From contig NZ_VAUW01000013.1 in the NCBI RefSeq assembly GCF_005771495.1, positions 1 through 64,000 on the forward strand: a DNA stretch of 64,000 bases. The letters run 5' to 3'. The translations under genes and the position numbers were made by a program. Source of the stretch: Maribacter sp. ACAM166 (GTDB lineage Bacteria > Bacteroidota > Bacteroidia > Flavobacteriales > Flavobacteriaceae). Shown piece by piece: positions 9,024-18,282 of the stretch (the first letter of the stretch is position 1; every line of letters starts with the position of its first letter). The notes beneath the pieces were generated by a model. The model was not told the origin of the DNA. It did not search any database and saw nothing but the letters and a program-made list of their open reading frames with translations.

Positions 9024-10745
9024 TCATCTGAACATAGTCATAAATTTTCCGCTTGTTTTACGTTCAAGATTAATCTCATCTTTAAACCCTAATCCTACGT
9101 TATAATAGTCATCAAAAATCTGAGCATGATCTGGATGAGTTTTAATTATTTTATTGGATTGCAAATCTTTATCTGATATTTGTTTACTTAAAATAGCTCC
9201 ACAAATTTCTAACTCATCCCCACATACTAAAGCACCATGCAAATATTCTCTCAAATCAAAATAACGAAGAAGCTCTGAAAATTTTGAACCTCTTTTTTTG
9301 AAGGCTAAAAGAAAAACTTCTAAATCATCAATACAAATAGACAAAGGAAATTGATCGTCATCCTGAACTTCTAACAAATCATCTAAGTCTGTCTGTATTT
9401 GACCAAATCTTTCTAAAGTAACTACAAGACTAAAAACACTATGATAATTCTTAGTTCTAATTTTTGCGATTTCATTACTCAAGGCCAAATCATCGTATAG
9501 CGATAGAACTTCTTTGTTTAAAAACTTCTGCTTTACTCTATAACTTTGATCGTAGCCTTTTTGAATAACCTTATCAAAATTTCTTTTAACCAATTCATAG
9601 GCTTTGTTTGGATCTGAACGAGGCTCCTGTATTTTTGAAGCCTTTGCTTCTATGATTAAGGCCATTCCCTTGTATAAAATCAAAATATCTTGTTCACTAC
9701 CGAAATTAGTGTAATAACTCTGATAAATTTTAGCGTCTTCACCTAAAATCGATTGAAACAAACCCACAATTTTATTTTCCAACTCAACACCTCTACGAGT
9801 ATAAAATGGCTCAGTTAAAGCTGCATTTGAAATCGCAAAATTTTGTATTTGATTATAAATGGCTATTACTATTTGTTTGATTTCAATAGACTGAAATTCA
9901 CCTTCATTCACTTCAAAAAGAGGTTGATTAAAATATGGATTATTCTCTGTGTAATATAAAAATTGACCTTCCGTCCTTTTGATGCTTAAAGTGCTCACAA
10001 ATGCTCTTACAACCGCAGGGTCAAATTCTTTATCTAATTGATCTAAGCTAAAACGGTATTTTTTACCTGGGTCAGCCATATTTTCTGACATTCTAATATA
10101 GCTTGGAGGAACAGCAAGATGTCTTTTTTCAGGATTCATTATTCCTTCTGCAAATTGCTCTATACTAATATCATCCATTGTGGGTTCACCAGCTAAAGGA
10201 AAAACTGAATTTAATTTTTGATGCAGCATCTCGTCCAGAAACCTATATATTGTAATGAATTCAACTATGTTTAATCCAAAATGAGCTTTGATTTCAACAT
10301 CAAATGGAGAAAAATAAGTTATAATTCTTTCGATAATTTGTTCTTCGTAATTTAAATCTCCTTGATTAAAGAAATTCAAATGATGTACTAATCCCACTAA
10401 GCGTTGCTCTATTAAAACATCATCTAATACAATACCCTCAGAGGGGTAATAACTCTCACTATATCCTGCTTCTATTTCAATTAATAAAGATTTAATATGA
10501 TTCCATTCTTCTGGTGTATATTGGAATTTGGTTTTATTGTTTTGATTTTTATTTGATGTTAAATGTAAGCCAGCTAAATAAAATATTTGTCTTTGAGGAG
10601 CTACAAGACCTACTAAACTTTCTGGAGGGTTTTGCATAGCGACCATAAGGAGTAAAGTACTTAAGTCACCCATAAATATTTTGGTGTCATATTGACTAAC
10701 AAAGTCTTTTAATTCTTGTGATTTCTGCTCAATATCGATAGGCAT
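9024..10745 (-). CDS. Large PD-(D/E)XK nuclease-like protein, function unknown
   Basis: From ATG 10745 this is 573 residues. A TTG start at 10802 would add a basic 19-residue leader, but the ATG giving MPIDIEQKSQ looks better. A nuclease signature is visible in the middle: RRGVELENKIVGLF, then SEQDILILYKGMALIIEAKASK read as D353...E366-x-K368. The N-terminal and C-terminal parts are largely alpha-helical and match no family I know. It follows the GIY-YIG gene of the methyltransferase cluster and precedes the second PD-(D/E)XK-like gene. It could be the effector nuclease of that cluster or a separate defence gene. Confidence 0.65.
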   Translation of the reverse strand: MPIDIEQKSQELKDFVSQYDTKIFMGDLSTLLLMVAMQNPPESLVGLVAPQRQIFYLAGLHLTSNKNQNNKTKFQYTPEEWNHIKSLLIEIEAGYSESYYPSEGIVLDDVLIEQRLVGLVHHLNFFNQGDLNYEEQIIERIITYFSPFDVEIKAHFGLNIVEFITIYRFLDEMLHQKLNSVFPLAGEPTMDDISIEQFAEGIMNPEKRHLAVPPSYIRMSENMADPGKKYRFSLDQLDKEFDPAVVRAFVSTLSIKRTEGQFLYYTENNPYFNQPLFEVNEGEFQSIEIKQIVIAIYNQIQNFAISNAALTEPFYTRRGVELENKIVGLFQSILGEDAKIYQSYYTNFGSEQDILILYKGMALIIEAKASKIQEPRSDPNKAYELVKRNFDKVIQKGYDQSYRVKQKFLNKEVLSLYDDLALSNEIAKIRTKNYHSVFSLVVTLERFGQIQTDLDDLLEVQDDDQFPLSICIDDLEVFLLAFKKRGSKFSELLRYFDLREYLHGALVCGDELEICGAILSKQISDKDLQSNKIIKTHPDHAQIFDDYYNVGLGFKDEINLERKTSGKFMTMFR

Positions 10746-10830
10746 ATTGTGAATTTTATACTTTTTCTTTTTTCCTCCCTTTAATTTTCGGCTTAGAACC
10801 AACCTCTGCCTTCAATTTCTTAATCTTCTC

Positions 10831-12039
10831 TTAGTGTTTCTTCAATTCAGCAGTAACAGGATCATAATAATAATCACTAACGCTACCATCTTTTATTTTA
10901 CTAACCATTTCATCAATAATAAAAATTGGAGCTAAAAACCATTCATTTGGCTTTACAGGCTTTCCAAAACGGTCTTTGATTTCAATATCTAATTTTACTG
11001 AGTTGAAAAACTTATGAATGATGTTTTCTAATTTAACTCGGTTTATGTTGGCTAATTTATAAGTTGCCACAACTTCTACCTCTGCCATGAGAAAAGTAGG
11101 GTCGTTTTTTGCATTAGCAATACGTGTTTTAACTTTGCCACCGGTAACCCCTATTTTATGGACGACGTCTCTATTTTCTTTAACTATAGGGTTATTAGAG
11201 AAGCTTCGCAAAACGTAAATTGTTCCACTTTCTTGGTCATCTTCACTAGTTTCATCTGAAAACAATGGACCTAAAGTTGTATCTGTTATAAATCTACTAG
11301 TCTCATCTTTATACATTGCTCGAATTAGCGATCTTAACAAAATATTACTTTCAGTACCATTTGAGTATATTACACGCAAACGTGCATCATCCTCTCCGTT
11401 TGGAGCTTTAAATGTTTCCCCAATTTCGGCTATATGTGCTATCTGTCCGCCTACAATAAGGAATTGTGCTTGCCTTAAGCTAGTTTTAGTAAATCCTGCA
11501 TCTTTTCGAAACCTTATTGTTTCTCTTAAACCCGTATCAATCTCTCTTTTTATTTGCTCAAAAAATGGTTTAAATTTTTCAAAGTCTTCACATAAAGTTC
11601 TGTTGGCAAACTCTTCAACTGCTCTTTTTTCTGCACGAGTTTTAACGTGTTTCAAATTTGTTATTGAGTCTTTTTCTGCCTCAACTCCTAAAAGATTTAA
11701 TAATTCATCATCATCTAAATCATCTGATACTTCGGTGGTTTTTTTAAAATCACCAGATAAAATATTTTGATAATCAATGTCTTTTAATAAATCAATAAAC
11801 TCTTGTTTCTCTTTAGTTTTTTCTAATCTAACCGCATATAATCTTTCAAAAATATCATTTTCTTCACCGTGTAACGGTAGTCGTTTATGCTCTTCAATGA
11901 ATTTTTGAATTTCCTCAAAACCTGTAATAACCCGTTCCTCTAAGGCTGTAAATATGGCTTTCTTTTTAACCTCTATCCCTACACCTAAAGCTGCTAATAG
12001 CTCATCATCCTCAACCGTGAATTTGTCTTTCTTAGCCAT
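10831..12039 (-). CDS. GIY-YIG/T5orf172-domain nuclease-like protein (YeeC-like)
   Basis: 402 residues. The C-terminal domain (about 271-370) shows SGTIYVLRS, then HKIGVTGGKVKTRI, the helix KLENIIHKFF with its Glu, and NEWF near 365. These are the conserved elements of T5orf172-type GIY-YIG domains. The N-terminal 260 residues hold two copies of an acidic motif, DDELLAALGV (11-20) and DDELLNLLGVE (110-120), that may dock onto a partner. The start overlaps the helicase stop by 8 bp, so the two are translationally coupled. By position and domain it corresponds to YeeC in the B. subtilis yeeABC group. Confidence 0.8.
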   Translation of the reverse strand: MAKKDKFTVEDDELLAALGVGIEVKKKAIFTALEERVITGFEEIQKFIEEHKRLPLHGEENDIFERLYAVRLEKTKEKQEFIDLLKDIDYQNILSGDFKKTTEVSDDLDDDELLNLLGVEAEKDSITNLKHVKTRAEKRAVEEFANRTLCEDFEKFKPFFEQIKREIDTGLRETIRFRKDAGFTKTSLRQAQFLIVGGQIAHIAEIGETFKAPNGEDDARLRVIYSNGTESNILLRSLIRAMYKDETSRFITDTTLGPLFSDETSEDDQESGTIYVLRSFSNNPIVKENRDVVHKIGVTGGKVKTRIANAKNDPTFLMAEVEVVATYKLANINRVKLENIIHKFFNSVKLDIEIKDRFGKPVKPNEWFLAPIFIIDEMVSKIKDGSVSDYYYDPVTAELKKH

Positions 12040-14092
12040 TTTGTTCTTCTGATTTTTTTCTTGCTAAATAAGCGATTGCTTGTGCCATTTTTTGCTCATA
12101 CGGGTCAGCAGATTTAATATCTGGCAATCTGCCTCTTTCATTTTTAAATTTTAAAGCTCGTCTTGCTAAAACTCTTGCGTCTTCTATAGACATATCTGGC
12201 TTTTTAGCTGAAATAACTTCTGCCATTGCCTTTAAACTTTTTTCATTCATTGCTTTAGAAAGGATTGAGTATGCTTCACTAAAAGGATTAATACTATCTA
12301 TCCAATCTACATCCAAATGTCTAACGTCTAAAGCGAATTTACGTATGCCATCAATTAAAGACGTATTTGTTTTAATATTGTCTTCATTATCAGTATTAAT
12401 GGCTTGTTTAGCCATTTGAGTGATATTTAAAGCTGCTATAGCATGTTGTCTTATAGCTTCAATATCTTCATCGTCTATTTCTGGATATTTTTCCTTTATA
12501 ATTTTACCTAATCTTACTTGAGTTAATTCTTGAGGAACTAATTCTTCATCAAATAAACCACGACCAATTGCTTCTTTGTCTTGCGCAAAAGCAGCAATAA
12601 CCTCGTTCAAATCTTCTTTACAAATTCGCTTAGCATCTTCTCCCTCTGGCATTGCTAAGCCTTTAATTTCTACCTGATATTCTCCCTTTTCTTCATTCCA
12701 ACCTACATTTTCTTTATTTGGATCGTAACCTCCTTCACCATAATCATATCCATCTTCTGGGTTATTTTGAGGGTTTTTAGGTTTGAAGTTCATTTTAGGA
12801 ATTAAAACTTGTTCCATTAACAAACTTGCAGATATTGCTTTTAATGTATCATTTACCGCATCTGTTACGGAATCCTCAGTAGCATCTACTTCAGCTATTA
12901 GGTTTGTAAATCTTGCATGTGTTTTGTTAGGCGCATCACGTGTGGCACGTCCTATTATCTGTACAATCTCCGTTAAACTAGAACGATATCCAATAGTCAA
13001 GGCGTGCTCGCACCATATCCAATCAAAACCTTCTTTAGCCATCCCTAACGCAATAATAATATCTACGTGGTCTCGATTACTTTTTATTTCGGGCATTCTA
13101 AGAGCAGCCTGGACTATAGGACGTTTTGATGGGTCATCATCTACAAGGTTTGCAACTTTTATTATTTTACCTGAATTTGTCTTTATAAGATTAAAACCAG
13201 TAGATTCCTCAATGCCTTCCCATTCACCTAATTCATTTAATATATTATCTACTTCTTGTTGTTTAAAACGGGTACCCCCAATACTTTCTCTTGAATTGAC
13301 ATTAGGAATATGTATGATTGTCTTTTCCTCGGGATTTAAAACTTTAGTAATGTCATCTGTATATGCTCCACTATAAAAGTAATATCCAATATTCAACGTT
13401 TTTAAATACTCGTAACCACTTAATTGCTCATAGTAGGTATAAGTTACAGGAACAAACTTTAACTCATCATCTGGCATTAAAACAGGGTTTGCATCTCCTC
13501 TAAAATAAGAACCAGTCATTGCTACAATATGTACTTTATCTCTTTCAATAAAATCTTTAAGCTGAGAACCAAGTACATTATCCTCACTTGCACTTACATG
13601 ATGAAATTCATCTATAGCAATAAGTCTATCATCAAAAATAGCTACACCAAAACGCTCTACTGCAAAGCGTAATGTAGCGTGCGTGCAAACTAAAACTTTA
13701 TCTGTACTTTCTAGAAAGGCTTTTACTGACTTCACTTTACCACCATCTTCACCGGGTGAATTACATAAATTCCATTTTGGTGTAACTTCCCAATCATAAT
13801 AAAAACCATATTTAGATAATGGCTCGTTATTAAAACTAGAACCTATAGATTTCTCTGGAACAGCTATGATTACTTGCTTAATATCTTGATTGTTTAGTTT
13901 ATCTAAAGCGATAAACATTAAGGCACGACTTTTACCAGATGCAGGTGGTGATTTAATTAATAAATATTGTTCGCCTCGTTTCTCATACGCCAATTCTTGC
14001 ATAGCGCGCATACCTAACTCATTAGATGTAACAGAACTACCATTATTATTGTAGTTTACTGTTATAGTAGGTATATTTTTTTCTTTACTCAT
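12032..14092 (-). CDS. SF2 DEAD/DEAH-type helicase (YeeB-like)
   Basis: 686 residues. Motif I is SPPASGKS (48-55), motif II is AIDEFHH, motif III is MTGS, motif V is MAKEGFDW and motif VI is QIIGRATRD. This is a complete SF2 ATPase of the type found in restriction systems. The C-terminal 250 residues are helical and of unknown function. It starts 4 bp after the methyltransferase stop and overlaps the GIY-YIG gene by 8 bp, so the three form a tight transcriptional unit. It probably translocates along DNA to bring the separate nuclease into play on unmodified DNA. Confidence 0.85.
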   Translation of the reverse strand: MSKEKNIPTITVNYNNNGSSVTSNELGMRAMQELAYEKRGEQYLLIKSPPASGKSRALMFIALDKLNNQDIKQVIIAVPEKSIGSSFNNEPLSKYGFYYDWEVTPKWNLCNSPGEDGGKVKSVKAFLESTDKVLVCTHATLRFAVERFGVAIFDDRLIAIDEFHHVSASEDNVLGSQLKDFIERDKVHIVAMTGSYFRGDANPVLMPDDELKFVPVTYTYYEQLSGYEYLKTLNIGYYFYSGAYTDDITKVLNPEEKTIIHIPNVNSRESIGGTRFKQQEVDNILNELGEWEGIEESTGFNLIKTNSGKIIKVANLVDDDPSKRPIVQAALRMPEIKSNRDHVDIIIALGMAKEGFDWIWCEHALTIGYRSSLTEIVQIIGRATRDAPNKTHARFTNLIAEVDATEDSVTDAVNDTLKAISASLLMEQVLIPKMNFKPKNPQNNPEDGYDYGEGGYDPNKENVGWNEEKGEYQVEIKGLAMPEGEDAKRICKEDLNEVIAAFAQDKEAIGRGLFDEELVPQELTQVRLGKIIKEKYPEIDDEDIEAIRQHAIAALNITQMAKQAINTDNEDNIKTNTSLIDGIRKFALDVRHLDVDWIDSINPFSEAYSILSKAMNEKSLKAMAEVISAKKPDMSIEDARVLARRALKFKNERGRLPDIKSADPYEQKMAQAIAYLARKKSEEQNG

Positions 14093-14096
14093 TATC

Positions 14097-16823
14097 TTAT
14101 TCTTTAGATGTCATCTTAGTGTAGAGTTGAAACAATTTTTCTAAACGCTCTGTATCATTTTTAAATTTTCGACCAATGTAAATACGTTCTAAAACTTCGT
14201 CATTACGTTCGTGTGCTAACCTTAAATCCTTTGGCATTTTGTCTGGATCGTATAAGTCTGCAATAGTTGCAGGAAAATGGCGCTCTCGAGCAATTAATAT
14301 CTCTTCCGCACATGCCGTTAAGTCTTCTTTGTTTTTTTGGGTTAAAATTGGTATGGGAAAGGTATTCCAGCCTAAAGTACTCGAATATGAATAATCATTT
14401 CTCATCCTCCCACAAATTGACCCAATCCAAATAAGATGTGATTTTGATACAACAATCGACAATGCCCATAATGGTGCATTAGGCATATAGAAAGCTTTAT
14501 TCGTCGGAATAATACTATCATCCGCAATACCAGCGGGAAAATATTCTCTATTCTCTGAACTGATTATAGGTACAAATATTTTAAACTTTTCAGTCCCTCT
14601 ATACTCTCTAAATTGATGTGATTTTAATGCAAGTTTATTGACAGCTTTATCCTTTGTTTCTAGTCTATCCTTTTTTACTGAATTAATACGTTGTAAAATC
14701 ATTGGATGGGAAATAGCTTCGTCTAGTTCATCATTGGAAACCCATAAACAATACCTCTCTAATCCTTTTATAAATTCGTTAGAACCTAAAAAACGTTTTA
14801 TAAATTTTAAAGGAACACCACTATCAATTAATTGAGTTTTCTCATCTTTTGTTAATATTAAACCTGCAGATTTTGAGTAGTAAACACCAAGAGACATAGC
14901 AACATCTGTAAATATTGGCTTATTAGAAGCTGGTATAATCTCAACATTATTTGGAAGTAAATATGGATTGATAAAATCTACATCTTTCTTATTATTTAAA
15001 TTATAAATTGCTCTTTCTCCAGAATCATCATTATCTAAACCAACTATAACAACTGTAACACCAGCCTTATTATTGGCAAGATTAGACCATTTAAAAGAGG
15101 TATAAGCAAATCTTATTTTAAAACCTATCTTAAACATCGCAGCCCAAGTTAATGGTACTTGTTGACCCTGACATATACTGTTTGTCGCTACTAATGCAAA
15201 TCTTGATTTTGTTTTAATACTGTATAATGCAGCTTTGAAAAACCAAGCTCCAACGTAATCAATCCTTTTATAATTTTTAATATAGTTTTTAAACACTAGC
15301 TCTAGGTCACTTTTTTGCTCCTTAGTTTGTTTTCTTGTGCCCGAAAATGGTGGATTACCACAGATATAAGTTTCACCACCTTCGTTTTCAAAATCTATTT
15401 CTGCTTGATGTAATGGTGTAGAAAACAAATCATCTCCCTGTAATTTAACTCCAGTACCAGTTGGTGGGCAAACAGAAAACCAATTAATTCTTAAAGCATT
15501 TCCTTTTGTTATCCAATTTTGAGCATCTAAGGGTAAAAATTCTGCAAGTGCGAGACTTTGACCTCTGTATAAAACATCGCATTGATATTCTGCAATGATT
15601 AAAGCTAAACGCGCTACTTCTGCTGAGAAATCTTTTAACTCAATACCTCTAAAGTTAGTTAATGGTATTTCACTTGCCCTATTTTTTTCTCCTCGTTTTA
15701 GGTTAATCTCGTTTTCAATTTTACGCATTTCTTTATACGCAATCACTAAGAAGTTACCAGAACCACAAGCAGGGTCAAAAACACGTATACGCACCATACG
15801 GTTTCGTAAATTGAGTAATTTACGACCGTTATCTCCCGCCTTTTCTAACTGCTCACGTAAATCATCTAAAAATAATGGGTTTAAGACCTTCAATATATTT
15901 GGAACAGAAGTGTAATGCATCCCTAATGAACCACGTTCATCTTCGTCCGCAACAGCTTGTATCATTGACCCAAATATATCTGGGTTAATTTGCTTCCAAT
16001 CTAAACTACCTACATGTAATAGATATGAACGTGCTATTTTAGAAAACTTAGGTACTTCGGTAGAGCCTGAGAAAAGTTCTCCGTTCACATAAGGGAATTT
16101 TTTACCCCAAACCTTTATTTTTTGTTCATCGCGAATTTCACGTTTAGTATCCATTGCTCTAAACATCTCACTAATAACCTCATGAGTATTAGATGCATTT
16201 GAATCACTAATTTTTTGAACTGTATCTGTAAAAAGATTATCACCTTCAAAAATATCTGTATCCTCAGCAAAAAAGCAGAAAATTAAACGAGCCAGAAAGT
16301 GATTCATATCTGGACGACGCTCTATACTTGCCCATTCGGGATTATGTTCTAATAACTCAACATAAAGTTTATTTAAACGGCTAGTTGCCTTTATATCAAA
16401 TGCGCTTTCACGTATTTGTTTTACTGTGGTAATATTTGCTAGAGAAAGAAAAAAACCAAAATAATTATGAAAATCTTCATAATCACAAGCTACAGTTTCA
16501 CCACTAAATATATTTTCAGCTTGAAAATCTAATCCATCTGTAGCTAAAATATATTCTGCTTTACTTTTATTGGTTGAAGGACTCTTGCGAAGTACATCTA
16601 AAGTTTCAGAAACTTTCCCTTTTTTACAAGTTGCAATATGAATATTATTTCGCTGTAAAATAGCACCATCAAAATCTGTCTTATTAGAAGAACCACTTCT
16701 TAACTTCTTAATAGTGGTATCTTTATTACCAAAAGCTTCTAAAAATAGAAAAGGAAATTCTTCCCTATCAAATGGTTGACCAGCAAGTTCCGATACTGCT
16801 TCTTCTATTTCTACTGCGTTCAT
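14097..16823 (-). CDS. MmeI-like class I SAM-dependent DNA adenine methyltransferase (DnmA/YeeA-like)
   Basis: 908 residues, the same length class as MmeI. The domains run as in the MmeI family: N-terminal nuclease-like region, helical spacer (FLARLIFCFFAEDTDIF), methyltransferase with FDPACGSGNF (349-358) and NPPF (490-493), then target-recognition and C-terminal helical parts. The N-terminal PD-(D/E)XK site appears degenerate: after D50/D52 the expected ExK reads TCK (65-67). Cleavage would therefore have to come from a partner, consistent with the helicase and GIY-YIG genes downstream. The nearest described arrangement I know is B. subtilis dnmA-yeeB-yeeC, where DnmA makes N6-methyladenine at a non-palindromic site. 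The recognition sequence here is unknown. Confidence 0.85.
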   Translation of the reverse strand: MNAVEIEEAVSELAGQPFDREEFPFLFLEAFGNKDTTIKKLRSGSSNKTDFDGAILQRNNIHIATCKKGKVSETLDVLRKSPSTNKSKAEYILATDGLDFQAENIFSGETVACDYEDFHNYFGFFLSLANITTVKQIRESAFDIKATSRLNKLYVELLEHNPEWASIERRPDMNHFLARLIFCFFAEDTDIFEGDNLFTDTVQKISDSNASNTHEVISEMFRAMDTKREIRDEQKIKVWGKKFPYVNGELFSGSTEVPKFSKIARSYLLHVGSLDWKQINPDIFGSMIQAVADEDERGSLGMHYTSVPNILKVLNPLFLDDLREQLEKAGDNGRKLLNLRNRMVRIRVFDPACGSGNFLVIAYKEMRKIENEINLKRGEKNRASEIPLTNFRGIELKDFSAEVARLALIIAEYQCDVLYRGQSLALAEFLPLDAQNWITKGNALRINWFSVCPPTGTGVKLQGDDLFSTPLHQAEIDFENEGGETYICGNPPFSGTRKQTKEQKSDLELVFKNYIKNYKRIDYVGAWFFKAALYSIKTKSRFALVATNSICQGQQVPLTWAAMFKIGFKIRFAYTSFKWSNLANNKAGVTVVIVGLDNDDSGERAIYNLNNKKDVDFINPYLLPNNVEIIPASNKPIFTDVAMSLGVYYSKSAGLILTKDEKTQLIDSGVPLKFIKRFLGSNEFIKGLERYCLWVSNDELDEAISHPMILQRINSVKKDRLETKDKAVNKLALKSHQFREYRGTEKFKIFVPIISSENREYFPAGIADDSIIPTNKAFYMPNAPLWALSIVVSKSHLIWIGSICGRMRNDYSYSSTLGWNTFPIPILTQKNKEDLTACAEEILIARERHFPATIADLYDPDKMPKDLRLAHERNDEVLERIYIGRKFKNDTERLEKLFQLYTKMTSKE

Positions 16824-16881
16824 AAAACTGTAATACTTCGTTTAATTAATTTAAACCTATATACATATAATTACTAGGAAG

Positions 16882-17490
16882 CTAAAACTTCGTACATGTG
16901 ATACTTTGAATAACTAAGTTTTCCAAGGAATCGTCTCGATTGTTTAAAATATGACGAATAGATTTACCAAGCATACCAACTTCAGAACTTCCTGAACTAG
17001 CTCCATTTGCCGTTTTCCAATTAATTTTAAGTCTTACATTATTGCCAGAATTATTTGTTACTAAATAAGCCCTATAATCCCCTATTTCTGCGACTTGAAC
17101 ATCTACACAAAAATCATATTTTCCGAGGGTATAAATATCCATGCGAACTTTACGATTTACCTCTTTGAAGTCCGTTGTCTTAGGAAAAGCATTACCAACA
17201 CCGGATACAACGGCAATAAAATCTTCAATATTCTCAGCCTCGGTTTTTAGTTGTTTGAATTGTGAAATTTCTTCAGGAGAAAAATCATCTGAATCTTCCA
17301 AAAGCTCTTCTATGTCATCAGCAATGTCTTCAGCTTTATCTTTTAAATCATCACACTCGTCCTCATCCATTATTGCTTCTTTAAAATCATCTACGATTCT
17401 GGAAAGATCTCGATTGAAGTCGTCAGGGCTTTGAAAGCCAGAACATGGCATTAAAAAAGTTAGAAAAAATAGGGTGAATAAGGTTTTCAT
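16882..17490 (-). CDS. Secreted, acidic coiled-coil-like protein of unknown function
   Basis: 202 residues with a hydrophobic signal peptide (MKTLFTLFFLTFLMPCSGF). Cys17 lacks a canonical lipobox, so lipidation is unlikely. Residues 25-95 are extremely acidic and helical (many D/E, for example EDECDDLKDK). The C-terminal half looks like a beta-strand-rich domain (KINWKTANG, GMLGKSIRHIL). Its ATG directly abuts the AbiEii stop, so it is probably cotranscribed with AbiE. I do not recognise the family. An exported protein between an AbiE pair and a restriction operon is unusual. Confidence 0.65.
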   Translation of the reverse strand: MKTLFTLFFLTFLMPCSGFQSPDDFNRDLSRIVDDFKEAIMDEDECDDLKDKAEDIADDIEELLEDSDDFSPEEISQFKQLKTEAENIEDFIAVVSGVGNAFPKTTDFKEVNRKVRMDIYTLGKYDFCVDVQVAEIGDYRAYLVTNNSGNNVRLKINWKTANGASSGSSEVGMLGKSIRHILNNRDDSLENLVIQSITCTKF

Positions 17491-18282
17491 TTATTTTATA
17501 TTGATCATCAGTTCATTTTTAAGCCACTCAAAAGCGGCTTCTTGATTGTATTCAATTTCTGGTCGCAACAAAGCTTCCATATCTCCTGTGAAATTAGGGT
17601 CGTTCTCTTTCTCCTCTATATTCATTAAAAACTCTTTTCTACTCGGTGGTGTACCCACGGAGAACTTCATGTATTCCTTAAAGCATTGGATGATAGCATC
17701 GTGGTCCAATTCTAAATGCAGTCTGGAATAATCTAAATCGAATAAATCCCGCCCTTTGCTACGTTGGTATAATGCCCTAAGCTTCGTACCTAAAAGTTCA
17801 TTGATGTTATACGTTCGAATATTAGCACTTCCTTTAAACCAATCGCTTTTCACTTCAAAAGGAAATTCTACCCAGGGTAATACATTAAAATGCTCTTTGC
17901 AGTTGATTTCTAATTTGAGTCGTAAGCGTATATCTTCATATTCAGAAGTAAAGCGATACAAAGCTTTTGCGCCATGGCCACTAACCTTAGTGTTACGTGG
18001 CTCTTCAAAAAAGGTGATGACTTCTTTAATACGTTCCATTATGGGTTTAATGGGTCCGGGTTTAATTTGAACCAAATCTATATCTTCAGAATACCTTGGT
18101 GCAGGATGCAGATATAATTTATGCAAGGCCGTACCACCTCTAAATGCCAAATGCTCCCTTAGAAAATCATCAGAAAATAGTTCTACCAAGGTTCTACTGA
18201 TTACCAAATCCTGCTCTACCTGTGAAAATGATTTCCAAGGAGCGTGTTCTTGCCAAGCTGCTATGTAGGGTCTTGGTATCAT
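17491..18282 (-). CDS. AbiEii-type nucleotidyltransferase toxin
   Basis: 263 residues of the AbiEii/DUF1814 family. The nucleotidyltransferase signature reads FRGGTALHKLY (48-57) followed by RYSEDIDL (63-70), with the paired acidic residues D67 and D69 for metal binding. In type IV toxin-antitoxin systems the toxin transfers nucleotides to cellular targets such as tRNA. It overlaps the AbiEi gene by 4 bp (ATGA), the usual layout. The pair may stabilise the element or give abortive phage defence. Confidence 0.9.
   Translation of the reverse strand: MIPRPYIAAWQEHAPWKSFSQVEQDLVISRTLVELFSDDFLREHLAFRGGTALHKLYLHPAPRYSEDIDLVQIKPGPIKPIMERIKEVITFFEEPRNTKVSGHGAKALYRFTSEYEDIRLRLKLEINCKEHFNVLPWVEFPFEVKSDWFKGSANIRTYNINELLGTKLRALYQRSKGRDLFDLDYSRLHLELDHDAIIQCFKEYMKFSVGTPPSRKEFLMNIEEKENDPNFTGDMEALLRPEIEYNQEAAFEWLKNELMINIK

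Noticed and set aside
12783-13376. 197-codon open frame on the plus strand
   Set aside because: It lies fully inside and opposite the helicase gene and has a low-complexity Ser/Ile-rich composition typical of an antisense shadow.
1433-16823. BREX, DISARM or Druantia system
   Set aside because: No BrxC/PglZ/BrxL, DrmA/DrmB or DruE homologue is present. The methyltransferase is of MmeI type and the helicase-nuclease partners differ.
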